Under the pieces are notes generated by a model. That model saw nothing but the letters and a program-made list of their open reading frames with translations, was not told where the DNA came from and searched no databases. A DNA stretch of 64,000 nucleotides, taken from contig CAXIPT010000003.1 of the NCBI GenBank assembly GCA_964030475.1, forward strand, positions 3,157,720 through 3,221,719, written 5' to 3'. Within the stretch, counting starts at the first letter, position 1, and each line of letters starts with the position of its first letter. This DNA is from Tethya wilhelma. Taxonomy: Eukaryota; Porifera; Demospongiae; Tethyida; Tethyidae. Shown one piece after another: positions 11,211-23,204 of this stretch. The position numbers and the translations under genes are program-made.

Positions 11211-13105
11211 CCTCACAAAATGGCTCACTCACTACAATGCTCACCTGACAGCCAAACCCACAGCGCAAGAAGTTCATAACCTTCTCAGAAATGGGTGCAG
11301 AGCCAGTCAAAATGAACCTCACACGTCCACCAAGTGAGTTCTGGACTTTACGAAACACAAGATAGTCCCATATAGAGTCACGACGACAGATCCCACTGTT
11401 AGGAGGAGTGGATTAATTAGAACAGAACCACTTGTTACATACTACATATAGATCATTGTACCATTTCAGTTCAGCCAGTTTAGAAGCCAAGGCTCTTTCA
11501 AAGAGCCACTTCTTGACAGCTGAGCCAGAGACACCGGCAATGACCTGCAGAGAGCACAGGGGTCAATAGGAGGTCACACCACAGGCCGTGGGAGGTACCT
11601 TATCGTAGACCCTGTTGAGGAGGCGTGGCACAGAGACAAACAATGTGGGGCGGAGGGTCTGGATGTCATCAATCAACAGCTTGATGTCTCCCTGGTAGAA
11701 GCCCAACCGGGCGCCACTCATGAGGATCATAGCCTGAACATCAATTAGAACATATAGAGAAGATGAAGGAACTGCACAGCTAGAATTGAACGTTAGTTGA
11801 TAGATGGTTGACAGTAGACACGTTTGAGTTATAACTTTTCATATTCAAGTTATAACTGTTCATGCTATACACTCTTACCCCCTCTCCCAGTGGGAGAAAG
11901 AGTGTGAGGTTATATAGAGTTCTGCATGTAGCCCAGTGTCTTCTAATAAGGATGTTGGTGTGTGCGGTTGCCATCTGTCTGTAGTTAGGTTGCTGAGGTG
12001 GTTGGCTGCGTACACACATTGTTTATTGTACAATGGAAGTAATGGGGTAACACTCTTTTATTCCTTCATATTAATATGGGGAAGAGAGTCTCAGTTTTCC
12101 AGCAAGTGTTTTATGTATATATGTATGTCCTGTCACGCTTTAGGAATGCAATTAGTTCTAACGTGACGTCACGTCATTTTGGAATGCAATTTTATTCTGG
12201 TAAAGATCGTTACTTAGTAGCTCAACACGCACGCAGCGCAGGGCGCTCAAGCATCTCTTTGATTTTAGTAAGCAAGAGTCTGTTTTGCGCAAGAGTAACA
12301 GCTATAGAAGGCAAAGAAGGCTCCTATATACTAGAGAGAACAGCTGATAATCATCGACAATAATATTCAAGATCATGGCCGGCTGTCAGTGATCTGAGGT
12401 TCACTGCTGGCACATGTAATGGCTGGTAGCAGCTATGTGCATGTATTTCTCATTGACTGGCACAGTCAGCTAGCAGCTTGGTTACTTTGAGTACCTCAGC
12501 CTGATCAAGTGGTCTTCCACTCTAGCTCAGTGGCATATGACAGGAGGTCTTCTGGAGTCTGCACATTACACGCAATGAAATGTATATCTATGATTATATG
12601 CACAAATCACTGAGTCAGTGATTCAATTGCTCACTGCATCATCAGCAATACTGTACAAGAGGTGAATGCAAGCTAGCGCGAGGCACTATTTCACACAATG
12701 TGTACTCCTAGTATATACTTACGACAGTTATTCTCTCCATCATGTGAGCCAGAGGGAGGTAGGAGATGTGGACGTCTTCATTGCTCACTACAAAGTTTGA
12801 CTCCTGTGGGCGAACATAGTATGGATGACGCAACAAGTCAATGTCACTTGATATATCATGTGATTAACATACCAACTGAATATAGGCTGCAGACATGTTG
12901 GAAATGATGTTGCCATGAGTGAGAATAGCTCCCTTTGGGTTGCCTAGCAACAAGACATCACAGATGTTCAACGAGCACATGTGCCTCCATCACCCACCCA
13001 CCCACGTACCTGTGGTCCCACTGGTGAAACATACAGTGGCTATATCGTCAGGGGATGGAGGGACAGGATCTACAGGTTCATCAGCACCCATTCTCTGAGG
13101 GGCGA

Positions 13106-13160
<55 letters not shown>

Positions 13161-13476
13161 TAAGAGAGGGTGCACAACAAACAGACTACTGTCAGATGTT
13201 GTTGTTGTTCTACACGATTCTACAGCTTCAGTTTCACTGTTGTTGTATCAGTGCTATCACAAGCAACATCTCCAAACCACAACACGGTCACTGGTACATA
13301 CCTCAACATCACTGATGGTATGGATGGTAAGTCCCGCCTTCTCTGCCTCCTCCCTGTCTTTGTCTGTTACCTCTGTTCCCATGGTAACGATCAGTCTTAG
13401 GGAAGGACAGCTAGCAGCCTGCTTGAGCAGCAGAGAGACCTTAGTGGGGTAGCACACCACCGCAGAGATGCATGCT

Positions 13477-13507
<31 letters not shown>

Positions 13508-14412
13508 CAATAAATCGGCCAGTAAAACAAGATGATATGGCAACCTTTAGCTATACCTTTGCCGATGATATAGGAGACAGCATCTGGTCCTAGTGTGTCA
13601 TACAGAGGCACGAGGGGCCGGGAGTAGGTGTTGCAAGACTGTTCTGTCACCACCCACTGCACAAATGACACACAAACACACACAAACAAAGAGAGATTGT
13701 GTGTGTATTTATCATCATCATAATATCTTGAGCAAGGAACTCCCAAACAACAAGGGCAGTTGTGTTCCTCACACCCGGCCAGCACCACCTAGGAACTCAC
13801 ATTAACATTGTTAAGACTGTAGATGCCAACATAGGTGTCCTGTCCCGTGTCCACTCCAAGGTGCTTCAGCCCCGCTCCTAGATTCCGGGCTCTCTGCTCT
13901 ACCTCAGCGTAAGTGACCCACTTGTACTGCTCCTTTGGTCCAGGACGCCAGCCCAAGCACTTCCCATTGTCTGCCATATATTTGTGTGTGTGTGTGTGTG
14001 TGTGTGTGCAACGTTGACCATGTGCACTCATCCATGGGAAGTTACAGTTGTGTACGACCTACTGGACACTCTCTTGCCCCGCTGGAAGCACTGATAGAGG
14101 GTCCTGGCATCATCAAAACGATGTGTTACCAACTCATTGTTCTTCGCAAAGTGTGATGTGCGCACACGATCCCCTCCCTACAGTCACAAAACACAAATAT
14201 TTATCACTACTCAAAACTCCAATTAGCAATTTAAATTAATTTCCAGCGCCCCTTACTGGCAGCTCCAAGCTCTGGTTGTCCAGCGGCACGGGAGGCTTCA
14301 GCGGCTGGGGTCGAGTTGAGAGATACCACGCAGTGGCAGCGGCAATGGCTGCAAGACCAGCTAGCGTGGTTGGGTCTGAGAGAAAGTTTATAAATCCGTT
14401 GTCTTCAGACAT
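10100..14412 (-). CDS. Long-chain fatty acid CoA ligase, ACSL1/5/6 type
   Basis: About 16 exons from the ATG at 14412 to the stop at 10100. The enzyme activates long-chain fatty acids to acyl-CoA with ATP, at the ER or outer mitochondrial membrane. A hydrophobic N-terminal anchor (residues about 9-28, [15 protein letters not shown]) leads into [16 protein letters not shown]. The AMP-binding motif [13 protein letters not shown] spans the 13007-13103 and 12880s exons. Further signatures are [52 protein letters not shown] and [13 protein letters not shown], all in family order. The N-terminal anchor and motif wording favour the ACSL1/5/6 branch over ACSL3/4. Intron 8 is about 1 kb. The gene is head-to-head with the UBAN-like gene. 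A single N lies in a GA repeat at 11142. Confidence 0.95.
11143..11206 (+). repeat. (GA)n microsatellite with ambiguous base
   Basis: About 32 GA dinucleotides within an acyl-CoA synthetase intron. The adjacent base 11142 is N, so the length is probably unreliable. Confidence 0.9.
13103..13158 (+). repeat. (TG)n microsatellite in acyl-CoA synthetase intron
   Basis: About 26 TG units follow directly after the exon encoding the AMP-binding motif. Similar shorter TG tracts occur at about 13480-13507 and 13983-14008 in the same gene. Confidence 0.9.
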
Positions 14413-14586
14413 CTTTGTTGGTGAGTTTGGTAGTACTCCAAAGTGTGCTCATTGCGCATGCTCAAATCTAAAACTGTGATGTAATGGGAAACGAACGTAT
14501 GACGTAATGGGACTTTCCCCGGGGAATACCCACACATTGTGAGTTTGGGTCAGCAAGCTCAAACAGTCTGCATAGTCACGTGAAAG
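14413..14586. promoter_or_regulatory. Shared promoter interval, acyl-CoA synthetase / UBAN-like gene
   Basis: 174 bp between divergent start codons. It contains a GGGACTTTCCCC sequence at about 14510-14521 (line context TAATGGGACTTTCCCCGGGG), which matches the NF-kappaB consensus GGGRNNYYCC. Functional status is inference. Confidence 0.5.
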
Positions 14587-16593
14587 ATGTCTGCTGGGAG
14601 TGAGAACAGATTTCCTGACATTTCTCTTTCTAGTTTCGAGCCGGTTGATGATAGTCCGTCATGTCTGATGAGCCCTACCTCCCCAGATCAGCAGCCTGCT
14701 CAATCCCCGACCCCCGTACCGAGGCCTCGCAAAGGAACTATGAAAGATAATGAGAGGTTGAAAGCAGAGCTTGCTGGCAAGAACACGGAGATAGAAGAAC
14801 TTCAAAGACAGGTCAGTCTGTTGAAGGAGTCAGAAGGTGGGAGGGAGAAAGACAAAAGAGAAAAGCAATTGCTTGAAGAGAAGATCACAGAACTAGAGGA
14901 GTCACTCTCCATGATGTCACTAAAGCCAGCCAAAAAATCTGATGTGTTTCTTATAAAGAAGCTGGAGAAAGCAATGAAGGAAAAGAGCACTTTTCAACAG
15001 GTGAGGGTACACCCCTCTGCAGTGAGAAGTGATCTGTGTATATACTGAGAATGTATAATGTTTATCACTTCTTGTGCAGGAGGTGAAGCGCCTTGAAGCT
15101 GAGAATGAACAGCTGAAGTCTGAAGCCACGAAAGTCTCTGAAAAACAGTTGACAGCTGCTGAAGAGGTAGAGCTAGAGTGATGAGTCATGAGTGATGTGG
15201 GAAAAGTTGTAGATTTAGTGATTGTAACTCTTAATAGTTTGACAAACCTATACAGATATGTAGTTGAGCTCTGTCTTAAATATCTCTCTTGATAGGAAAA
15301 AAAGAGGCTAGCTTTGGAACTTGAACAGACAAGACACGAACTAGAGGAGAGACTGAGCATGAGAGTGAATGAAATGGAGGCAGAAAAGAGGGACATGAAG
15401 GCTCGATATGACATGGAGGTGGCACAACTCAGCCAAAAATGCTCATACTTTGAAGAAACAATAATTCCTCAACTAAAGCAAACCCATAGTGAGCAGCTGC
15501 TAGAGAGTGAGCGGCAGGCACACAGTGAGAGAACCAACATGGAGGACAAACTGAAGATAGCGTGAGTTGACAATGTGTTCACTATTATTCTAGCATAGTT
15601 AACTTCTCATTATGTAAAATATTCAGTCAGGATAATCTGACAGCTGTGAGAAATCAACTAGAAGAGATCCAGTCTGAATTGACAGAAAAGTCAGAATATG
15701 TTGAAGAACTTTCATTGAAGAATCATCAGTTGCAAGAGGCACTATCTTCATCGAGGGACGTCAATGAGGAGGCCCTAGCTGGGGTGAGGGAGGAACTGCA
15801 AAGGGCAAAGACCACTCTCCAAGAAGTACAGAGTGAGCTGGAAGCCAAGAACCAGGAGATTCAAAAGTTACAAAGACATCTCTCTGAAGAACTTGAGGAG
15901 AAGAATAAGATTCGCACAGAGATGATAGACCTGGAGAGCACGTGTGGGGACTTCCAAAAAGAAGCGGAGTCAGCACTCACAGACTTTGGTGAGGCTTCGG
16001 ACAAACTGAGAAGGACTGAACTAGAGAGAGACAAACATAGACAGCAAGCACATAACTATCTTCGCGAACTCACAGCTCGTAACAAGACGGTAGAGGAGCT
16101 GGAGGCAAAACTGCGTCAGCTTGGCACACTGGAAACAGAAAGAACCATCATGTCACATCAGGTAGGTCTTTGGTAACCATAGCAACAGTGTATGGAATGT
16201 TGACAATGCCAGGTATGTAGATTACTACTATTAATAGTTGTATCATCCCTTAATTACATGCAGCTGAAGGCGTTTGAAGAAGACTACCTGAGTGAGAGAA
16301 GGTCCAGGGAGGATTTGGTGAAGAAATGCACCATTCTAAGAGAGAAGAACCAGCAGCTAGAGCAAGAGAAGAAGGCCCTTCACACACAGCTCAACGAACT
16401 TGCGTCCCAGAATGCTGCCTTGCAATCAGCTGCGGAGGTAACACATTGATCAATGAACTATTATTGCAGGGTAATGAATTGTTCAATGTTTCCATGGTTA
16501 CAGTATGAGCATTCAGCTGACCCTGATGACCCCTCTGGTGTTGCTCATCCAGCCTACCAGCCCCCCTACCAGCCCCCCCAATGGTCCCAGTAG
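14587..16593 (+). CDS. Coiled-coil protein with UBAN-like motif (NEMO/optineurin/ABIN type)
   Basis: Six exons (14587-15000, 15080-15166, 15296-15561, 15627-16161, 16264-16437 and 16504-16593) encode 521 residues. The N-terminus is Ser/Pro-rich (about residues 1-55). Residues about 55-490 are almost continuous heptad coiled coil. Near residues 435-470 the segment LKAFEEDYLSERRSREDLV matches the UBAN/CC2-LZ pattern (ExD[FY]xxERxxRE) through which NEMO, optineurin and ABIN proteins bind Met1-linked ubiquitin. The C-terminus is Pro-rich (AYQPPYQPPQW), reminiscent of ABIN proteins. No C-terminal zinc finger, as in NEMO or optineurin, is visible. By family knowledge the likely role is a ubiquitin-reading adaptor in NF-kappaB or autophagy signalling. 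Which of the three subfamilies it belongs to is not settled; a generic coiled-coil protein is the alternative. Confidence 0.75.
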
Positions 16594-16747
16594 CAGCTGA
16601 GAGAGAACAGAAGAGGGGCCACTATATAGGAGCAGCAGCTGTTAGTACTCTCGTATTATTTTGATGTGTAGAAAAAGTGTTATTTAATTACAATTGGTTG
16701 AGATCATTAATTAGTACAAATTAAATCAATTTGTCTGAAAGTGCAGG

Positions 16748-18079
16748 CTATGGTGTGTCAAAAGCTGTTGTGTTCAGCATTAGTTCTAGTGATGTGCGGG
16801 GTTCAAAGGTGATTTGACACCTAGCTCCGTATCTCCTGTCCATCACATGAAAATGTGGAATGAACACAGCATTGCCTCTCTCATCCCTCACCACGGGCAG
16901 TGCACGCCTCAACGCAACAGGAGGTAGAGTGGATGTACGAATCTTACGCATTCCACGACGAGCCAAAGCATAATCATCTTGAAACAATTGACCAATAGTG
17001 AACTGATGAGGATCAGAGGTGGGCACTTCGGGCAATGGGAGGAGAGCAACGAGCCATCTCTCATCCCACAGGACAGGCTCCCCGACCTTCACAGGTATCT
17101 CTACGTTGTTTGATCTATGCTTGCCAATGCAAAGTACACTGTCTGAGATTGGGAAGATGGCAACCTTGTCTAAATGGTAACTCCTGGTCAGTGGTAGATT
17201 CTTACACACATTCACAAAAAATGAAATGGTTTTCCTCTTCAGGGGAGCACCTTGAACAAAACTGGCAAGAATGTGTAACAACCTTCTTCTGACAAACAAA
17301 GGAAGAGATTTGAGTTGAGAATTTTTCAGGTAGACACAGCCCAGTTTGGTGTCAATGGTAGGCAGGGTCTTCACAGCTACAGAAACTGTTGGCACAGTCA
17401 GTGAACACAGCACACTCCAGCAGTGGCCTCACTATGGCAGTGGAGGGGTAGCCAGGCCAGTAGAACACGGGGTCCATAATGGACTCCCATGAGAGGTCAG
17501 ATAAAAACAGTGCTGGGGAAAGAACAATCAACGCTTAATTTTTTAAAAATTTTTTTTAATTATTGACTACTAACCATCTATATCGTCACGGTGATGACCA
17601 ACCAGCAGTGTCCTTACATCCAGCTGGTTGCAAGTCTCCAGCAAGGAAGCATAGCATTTCATCTTTATTTTTTTTAGCCTATATTCAGCAGGAGTCCCTT
17701 CCGGTCCCCAGTCCAGATCCACAGTGCGGTGTTCCACTCCTAACCTTCGAACCAGTTCTCCCACTCTCACAGCTTCATCTCCACTCCCTTCTCGAAGTCT
17801 GTGCACACATCATGACTTTCATTCACCATTATTTTATCAGAGGACCAACTCACCTGTGGTCTACAGTGATTCCAATGACTCTGTTGAAGACCTTCTTGGC
17901 CAGCAGAGTCAAAGCAAGACTGTCACAGCCTCCAGACACAGCCACAGCTGAGAAACAAACACACACCATCACTCACACTCTTTACAGAACCACCCAATCC
18001 TCATCCTCTCACCTACTGGAGATGTTGCAGAGAGATTCAACCTGTCTAGCACCCTGGAAAAGTTGCGCAGATGAGCCAT
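16748..18079 (-). CDS. TilS-like paralogue A, deletion variant (possible pseudogene)
   Basis: Exons 18013-18079, 17854-17947, 17575-17798, 17414-17512 and 16748-17376. It has the N-type ATP-pyrophosphatase loop SGGCDS and HHRDD, like its two paralogues. The fourth exon stops after RPLLE. The block encoding WRKTEVMEV and about 60 further residues, plus most of the next intron, is absent compared with paralogue B. What remains between a possible GT at 17413 and the normal acceptor is a 37 bp intron. Using it keeps the frame and would give 370 residues; without it the frame breaks. The missing block includes the TilS DPTN..RN.IR motif needed for tRNA binding, so lysidine synthase activity is unlikely. 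Either a degenerate paralogue or a pseudogene. It is head-to-head with paralogue B. Confidence 0.75.
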
Positions 18080-18268
18080 GCAGCAGCACGAATCAGACCA
18101 GACCACGTGGTTTATAACCATTTCTGTGCTTTGTAGTAGCATAACCCATACCCCAATTTTCAAATTCCAATTCCCAATCGTCTTAGTTGGCCACGTGGTC
18201 GTAACCCACTGTAAAGTTGCTACACAAACATGTACTATGTGTGCAGAAAGTCATGTAGCACGTAGGCA
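18080..18268. promoter_or_regulatory. Shared promoter interval between TilS-like A and B
   Basis: 189 bp between two divergent paralogous start codons. The coding flanks on the two sides are near-identical inverted copies, so the arrangement arose by inverted duplication. Confidence 0.5.
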
Positions 18269-19840
18269 ATGGCAGCAACTGTCATCAAGGACTTCTCCAG
18301 GGTGCTAGACAGGTTGAATGTCTCTGCAACGTCTCCAGTAGGTGAGAGGATAAGGATTGGGTGGTTCTGTGTCTGTAAGAGTGTGAGTGATGGTGTGTGT
18401 TTGTTTCTCAGCTGTGGCTGTGTCTGGAGGCTGTGACAGTCTTGCTTTGACTCTGCTGGCCAAGAAGGTCTTCAACAGAGTCATTGGAATCACTGTAGAC
18501 CACAGGTGAGTTGGTCCTCTGATAAAATGATGGTGAATGAAAGTCATGATGTGCGCACAGACTTCGAGAAGGGAGTGGAGATGAAGCTGTGAGAGTGGGA
18601 GAACTGGTTCGAAAGTTAGGAGTGGAACATCGCACTGTGGATCTGGACTGGGGACCGGAAGGGACTCCTGTTGAATACAAAGGGATTACACGTAAAAGAG
18701 TTAAGACAAAGAGCTATGCTGCCTTGCTGGAGACTTGCAACCAGCTGGATATACAGACATTGCTAGTTGGTCATCACCGTGACGACATGAATGGTTAGTA
18801 GTTGTTATTTTATGAGATTTTTTTGAACAGTAAGTTGTTATTTTCCCCAGCGCTGTTTTTGACTCGTCTCTCATGGGAGTCCATTATGGACCCCGTGTTC
18901 TACTGGCCTGGCTACCCCTCCACTGCCATAGTGAGGCCACTGCTGGAGTGGAGGAAGACTGAGGTGATGGAGGTGTGTCGGGGCGAGGGGGTGCAAGGAT
19001 CTCCCAGCGAGGGAATCACCTTTGATGCTCATCAAAATAAGGTTTGGTCTAATTTGCTGAGAGTGGATCCAGATGTTGCCGAGGGTGTGTCTCAGATTGT
19101 GGACTCTACCAGTGAAGCCAAGGAATTGATACATAAAAGAGGTAAGGGGTTACTAAGAGAATGTGTTTTTTTTTTTTTTTTTGCTGTGTTCACTGACTGT
19201 GCTAACAGTTTCTGTAGCTGTGAAGACCTTGCCTACCATTGACACCAAACTGGGCTGTGTCTACCTGAACAATTCTCAACTTAAATCTCTTCCATTTTTT
19301 GTCAGAAGAAAGTTGTTACACATCGTTGCCAGCTACATTGCGGGCAGTTTACTGAGGACAAGTTCATTTTTGGAGAAAGATCTTCAATCACTGTCCAAGC
19401 CTCTGGTTATCAACGATATCGTCTTTATTCCAATGAGAAATAAACTGTGCATTGGCAAAGGAAGGCCCAGCAACAGAGAGAGCCTACCCATTGATGTCGG
19501 TCAGCCCCTGCTCTGGGATGAGAGATGGCTCATCACTCTCCTACCACTGCCTGACCAGCCCAAGAGAGCATCACTGCCAGCTTTCAAGGTCCGTGGTGTT
19601 TTGAGAACACAGTGGAATTCCATACGTCACGGAGTGCACAAGATCAGGCACAGTTCTGTCCCTCACGAGAAACTGAGGGGGGGATTCCCTGTAATTATGT
19701 CCAAAGGAGGAAGAGGCGGCATTGTCTGTATACCACATTTCCAAGTGCTGGACAGAACGCATGGAGTTTATTATAGGTGTGAATTTCAACCTAGTGTCTC
19801 GTTAGATGAACTGCTGCAGCTCAGTACCCGTAGTGTGTAG
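18269..19840 (+). CDS. TilS-like paralogue B, diverged at catalytic-domain motifs
   Basis: Exons 18269-18341, 18412-18505, 18561-18793, 18851-19141 and 19218-19840 give 437 residues in frame. The PP-loop SGGCDS (about residues 29-34), DHRLREGSGDEA and GHHRDD are kept. The segment after HHRDD reads ALFLTRLSWESIMDP instead of the family's ET.(L/I)MRL.GSGVDGL. The DPTN..RN.IR motif is replaced by an unrelated stretch (GVQGSPSEGITFDAHQNK). The C-terminal 200 residues (VGQPLLWDERW) are retained. Expected enzyme chemistry is ATP-dependent lysine addition to C34 of tRNA-Ile(CAU), but the lost motifs make altered or absent activity likely. Introns 1-2 are nearly identical to those of A and C, suggesting recent duplication or gene conversion. 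Confidence 0.85.
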
Positions 19841-19935
19841 AATTGTAGTGAATTTTGATCAGCAAAATAATTTTGATGTTAATTCAGTCAAAAAAGGGTT
19901 AACTAATAAACCACGTGGATCATAATTGGGCCGAC

Positions 19936-21626
19936 ATGGCCCACTTACGAAACTTCTCCAGGGTGCTAGACAGGTTGAATGTCTCTGCAACGTCTCCAGT
20001 AGGTGAGAGGATAAGGATTGGGTGGTTCTGTAAAGAGTGTGTGTTTGTTTCTCAGCTGTGGCTGTGTCTGGAGGCTGTGACAGTCTTGCTTTGACTCTGC
20101 TGGCCAAGAAGGTCTTCAACAGAGTAATTGGAATCACTGTAGACCACAGGTGAGTTGGTCCTCTGATAAAATAATGGTGAATGAAAGTCATGATGTGTGT
20201 GCAGACTTCGAGAAGGGAGTGGAGATGAAGCTGTGAGAGTGGGAGAACTGATTCGAAGGTTAGGAGTGGAACACCGCACTGTGGATCTGGACTGGGGACC
20301 AGGAGGGACTCCCAGAGAGGGGAAGGTACAGCTGCTGGCAAGAGAGAAACGACTCACTGCTCTCCTAGACACTTGCAAGGAGATGGACATAAGGACATTG
20401 CTATTGGGCCATCACCTTGACGACCAGAACGGTAGGTAATGGGTGATGTAATACATACCACTGCTACTGCCATTTAACTCACCATCACTGTTAATTATTG
20501 CTGTGTTTATTTTCATTTCAGAGACGTTCATCATGAGGCTGGCCCTGGGAAGTGGCGTGGATGGCCTAGGCTGCATCTACCCTTGCATCTACTGGCCTGG
20601 CTACCCCTCCACTGCCATAGTGAGGCCACTGCTGGAGTGGAGGAAGACTGAGGTCATGGAGGTGTGTCGGAGCGAAGGGGTGGAATGGGTGGAGGACCCC
20701 ACTAATGCATCGACTGATTACATGAGGAACAGGATCAGGTTGAAGCTCTCGGACCATCCTCAAGTGAGTGGTGGCCTTCCTCAGCTCATCAAGTCGTGCT
20801 CAGACGCCAGAGACATCATCCGTAAACAAGGTATGTATATTGATCACAACAAATTTCCCTCTTGTAGAAAATTTACAGAATACAATTTTTTTGCACAGAA
20901 AGAAAACGTATTGGTATAAATGTAACCATAAGCTAGCTGTGTATATTGTGGTCTCTCTCTCCTGCAGTGAAGGAGGCCACCCTCTCCTTGCCAACCTGTG
21001 ATGAACGTCTAGGCTGTGTCTCTGTTGACATGACGCTGTTGAAGTCCCTCCCACAGTTTGTGGCCACAAGAGTGCTGGTCATCTTAGCTTGCTACGTCAC
21101 TGGAAGTAATGTCTCTCCTCACTACCGAAGCCTCAGAGCCATTTTCAACCAACTTCCTCTGAGTAAGCCATGTTCATTTGGTGGTAATTGCACCTTGGTG
21201 CCCCTCAGGGATAACACCCTGTGCATCGTTCGTGGACAACCCTCAAAAGCCTTCCAAACAAGCACTCCCATTGAGGTTGGCCAGCCCCTCCTGTGGGACA
21301 ACAGGTGGCTCATCACCCTGACCCCCCGCAGGAGACACCAGGGAGGGAGTCAGGCTCCTACTCAACGACAGTTTAAAGTGAGACACCTCAGACAGACAGA
21401 CTGGGGGCATGCTCGCCTCGGACTGAGGAGAGTTCGCAAATTACGATTACCTCATGAAAAGATTAGAGGGGGGTTCCCCGTAATAACTGATGACAGAGAT
21501 AAAGTGGTAGCTATTCCTCATTTTAACATGTACATTGGAGCATACCAGATAGACTGTAGCATCGAGTTCTGCCCTCAGTTCAAGTTAGAAGAACTTTTGA
21601 AGAACTACCCAGGTCTTGAAGTTTAG
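19936..21626 (+). CDS. TILS: tRNA(Ile)-lysidine synthase, canonical copy
   Basis: Exons 19936-20002, 20056-20149, 20205-20431, 20522-20830 and 20968-21626 give 451 residues in frame. TilS converts C34 of tRNA-Ile(CAU) to lysidine so the tRNA reads AUA; in eukaryotes it serves organelles. Diagnostic motifs are all present: the PP-loop SGGCDS (about residues 27-32), DHRLREGS, HHLDDQNETFIMRLALGSG, RPLLEWRKTEV and WVEDPTNAS followed by YMRNRIR. The C-terminal domain contains VGQPLLWDNRWL. No long presequence precedes the PP-loop. The short Arg-containing N-terminus (MAHLRNFSRVLDRLN) could form an amphipathic targeting helix, but this is inference. It is the only one of the three copies with an intact set, so it is the likely working enzyme. 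Confidence 0.92.
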
Positions 21627-21660
21627 ATGTTTTATTCACAATGTATATTATAAATTAGTA

Positions 21661-22256
21661 TTATTTATTAGTTTCACTTATATCAGATGGTGGTAATGAT
21701 GATGTAATCTGTTTGCCTAAGATGTCTTCTGGTGTCAGTTCAATCGTCGAATCATCGACTCTCTTGGCCTCTTCACCACGAGCCAAGAGGATCTCCTCAA
21801 TGTTCCTGGAGAAGGGACAACATGGACTCACACACCATCTAGCTCACGTGTGCCTGTGTGGGTCACTCACGTCCCTCCATCGGTGAACCAGCCGAGGTTG
21901 TCAGCAATGAGGTGGAGATTGTCACAGCCCGGGCATTTCACCAGCACCACCCCCCTGTGGTAGGCCTGCTTCGAGAACTGCTTTGCGCTCCTAGTGCCAC
22001 ACACCTTACATGTGTAGACCAGGTGAAGACGACCTTCGAGGGGGGCAGGTTGATCTTCACTGTGGGCGGAGCTTAGCAGAGCACCCCAACTATGATAGTG
22101 GTGATGAAGAGTAGCATTGGACTTCAGAGCAGAGGAGGCACCTTTGAGAGATGTGGACACCAATGCCTTCCCTCCTCCACTAACCACAGCTTCCTTTCCT
22201 TCATGGACCACTCTCCTGCTCCCTCTGAGGAGATGTCTTGCACACATGTGCAGCAT
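21661..22256 (-). CDS. DNLZ: DNL-type zinc finger protein (Zim17/Tim15/HEP1), mitochondrial Hsp70 escort protein
   Basis: Two exons, 21871-22256 and 21661-21805, encode 176 residues. The DNL zinc finger is visible: [10 protein letters not shown] (CxxC), then [18 protein letters not shown] (CxxC plus the DNLG signature). The acidic C-terminal tail reads [12 protein letters not shown]. The protein keeps matrix Hsp70 soluble during import and iron-sulphur cluster work. The frame is open upstream to 22358, but the ATG at 22256 is preferred because [17 protein letters not shown] is a good basic presequence; the upstream ATG would overlap the start of EDF1. It is head-to-head with EDF1. Confidence 0.93.
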
Positions 22257-22356
22257 GTTGCATGCGATGGGTAAGGGGTCGCTGGACTTATTAGCTATTT
22301 CTGCTGACAAGCATGATTGCACAATTTGGAGGTCAAAGTTCACTAGAGTTGAAAAC

Positions 22357-23078
22357 ATGGCAGAAGCAGATTGGGATGAAGTGACTTATCTGAGGAAGAA
22401 ACCTCAGAGGGCAGCTGATGCGAGGTCACAAAAGGTACGAGTAGCAGCGTGTGGCTAACATGGACATGAACTGCAGTGTTTCTGTCTCTTTGTAGGCGGT
22501 GAACCAAGCGCAAAGGAAAGGTGCTGAAGTAGAGACTACAAAGAAGTGTAAGTCCCATACTAAATTAGCTTCTAGATGCTCTCTGTTCAAATGTGCTCAT
22601 TTTACTTCGCTGCAATCATCAAATCAGATTCAGCTGCTTCTAACAAACAAAGGTCTTCCTCCAAGGACACTGCCAAGCTGGACAGGGAAACAGAGGAGCT
22701 CCATCGTAAGTGACAATGTTAGATCAGGAAACAACTGGTCTGTCATAAACTATGACGATTGTTTGCTGTGTTTTAGATGAGAGAGTAACTTTGGACTTTG
22801 GACGAACCCTCCAACAAGCAAGGGTTGGTAAGGGATGGACACAAAAGGAGCTGGCCACTGTAAGTAAACCTGCAGCACAAGGAAGTGTAACTGACACCAA
22901 TGACGTTTATTGGTCTTATTGAATGCAGAAAGTGAATGAGAAGCCACAAGTTGTGAATGACTACGAGTCAGGCAGAGCAATTCCCAACCAGCAGATCATT
23001 TCCAAGTTAGAGAGAGCAGTTGGTGTGAAGCTGAGAGGCAAAGACATGGGCCAACCTCTTGGCCCGAAGAAAAAATGA
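22357..23078 (+). CDS. EDF1: Multiprotein bridging factor 1 / endothelial differentiation-related factor 1
   Basis: Five exons from the ATG at 22357 to the TGA at 23076. The N-terminal MBF1 domain starts [16 protein letters not shown] linker rich in Lys/Ser follows, then a helix-turn-helix (Cro/C1-type) domain with [36 protein letters not shown] and [10 protein letters not shown]. The C-terminus is GPKKK. EDF1 bridges bZIP factors to TBP and also binds collided ribosomes. The length (about 148 residues) equals that of family members. The start lies about 100 bp from the preferred DNLZ start on the opposite strand. Confidence 0.96.
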
Positions 23079-23204
23079 CTCATTTCAACCATGCTACTTA
23101 GTTATGAATGTTTTTGTCTCAAAATTAATTTCATTGACTTTGATTAATTAGGACATTCAGTTTCAGAGGTGTACATAAGTAACGACAATGATGAACTATG
23201 ATCA

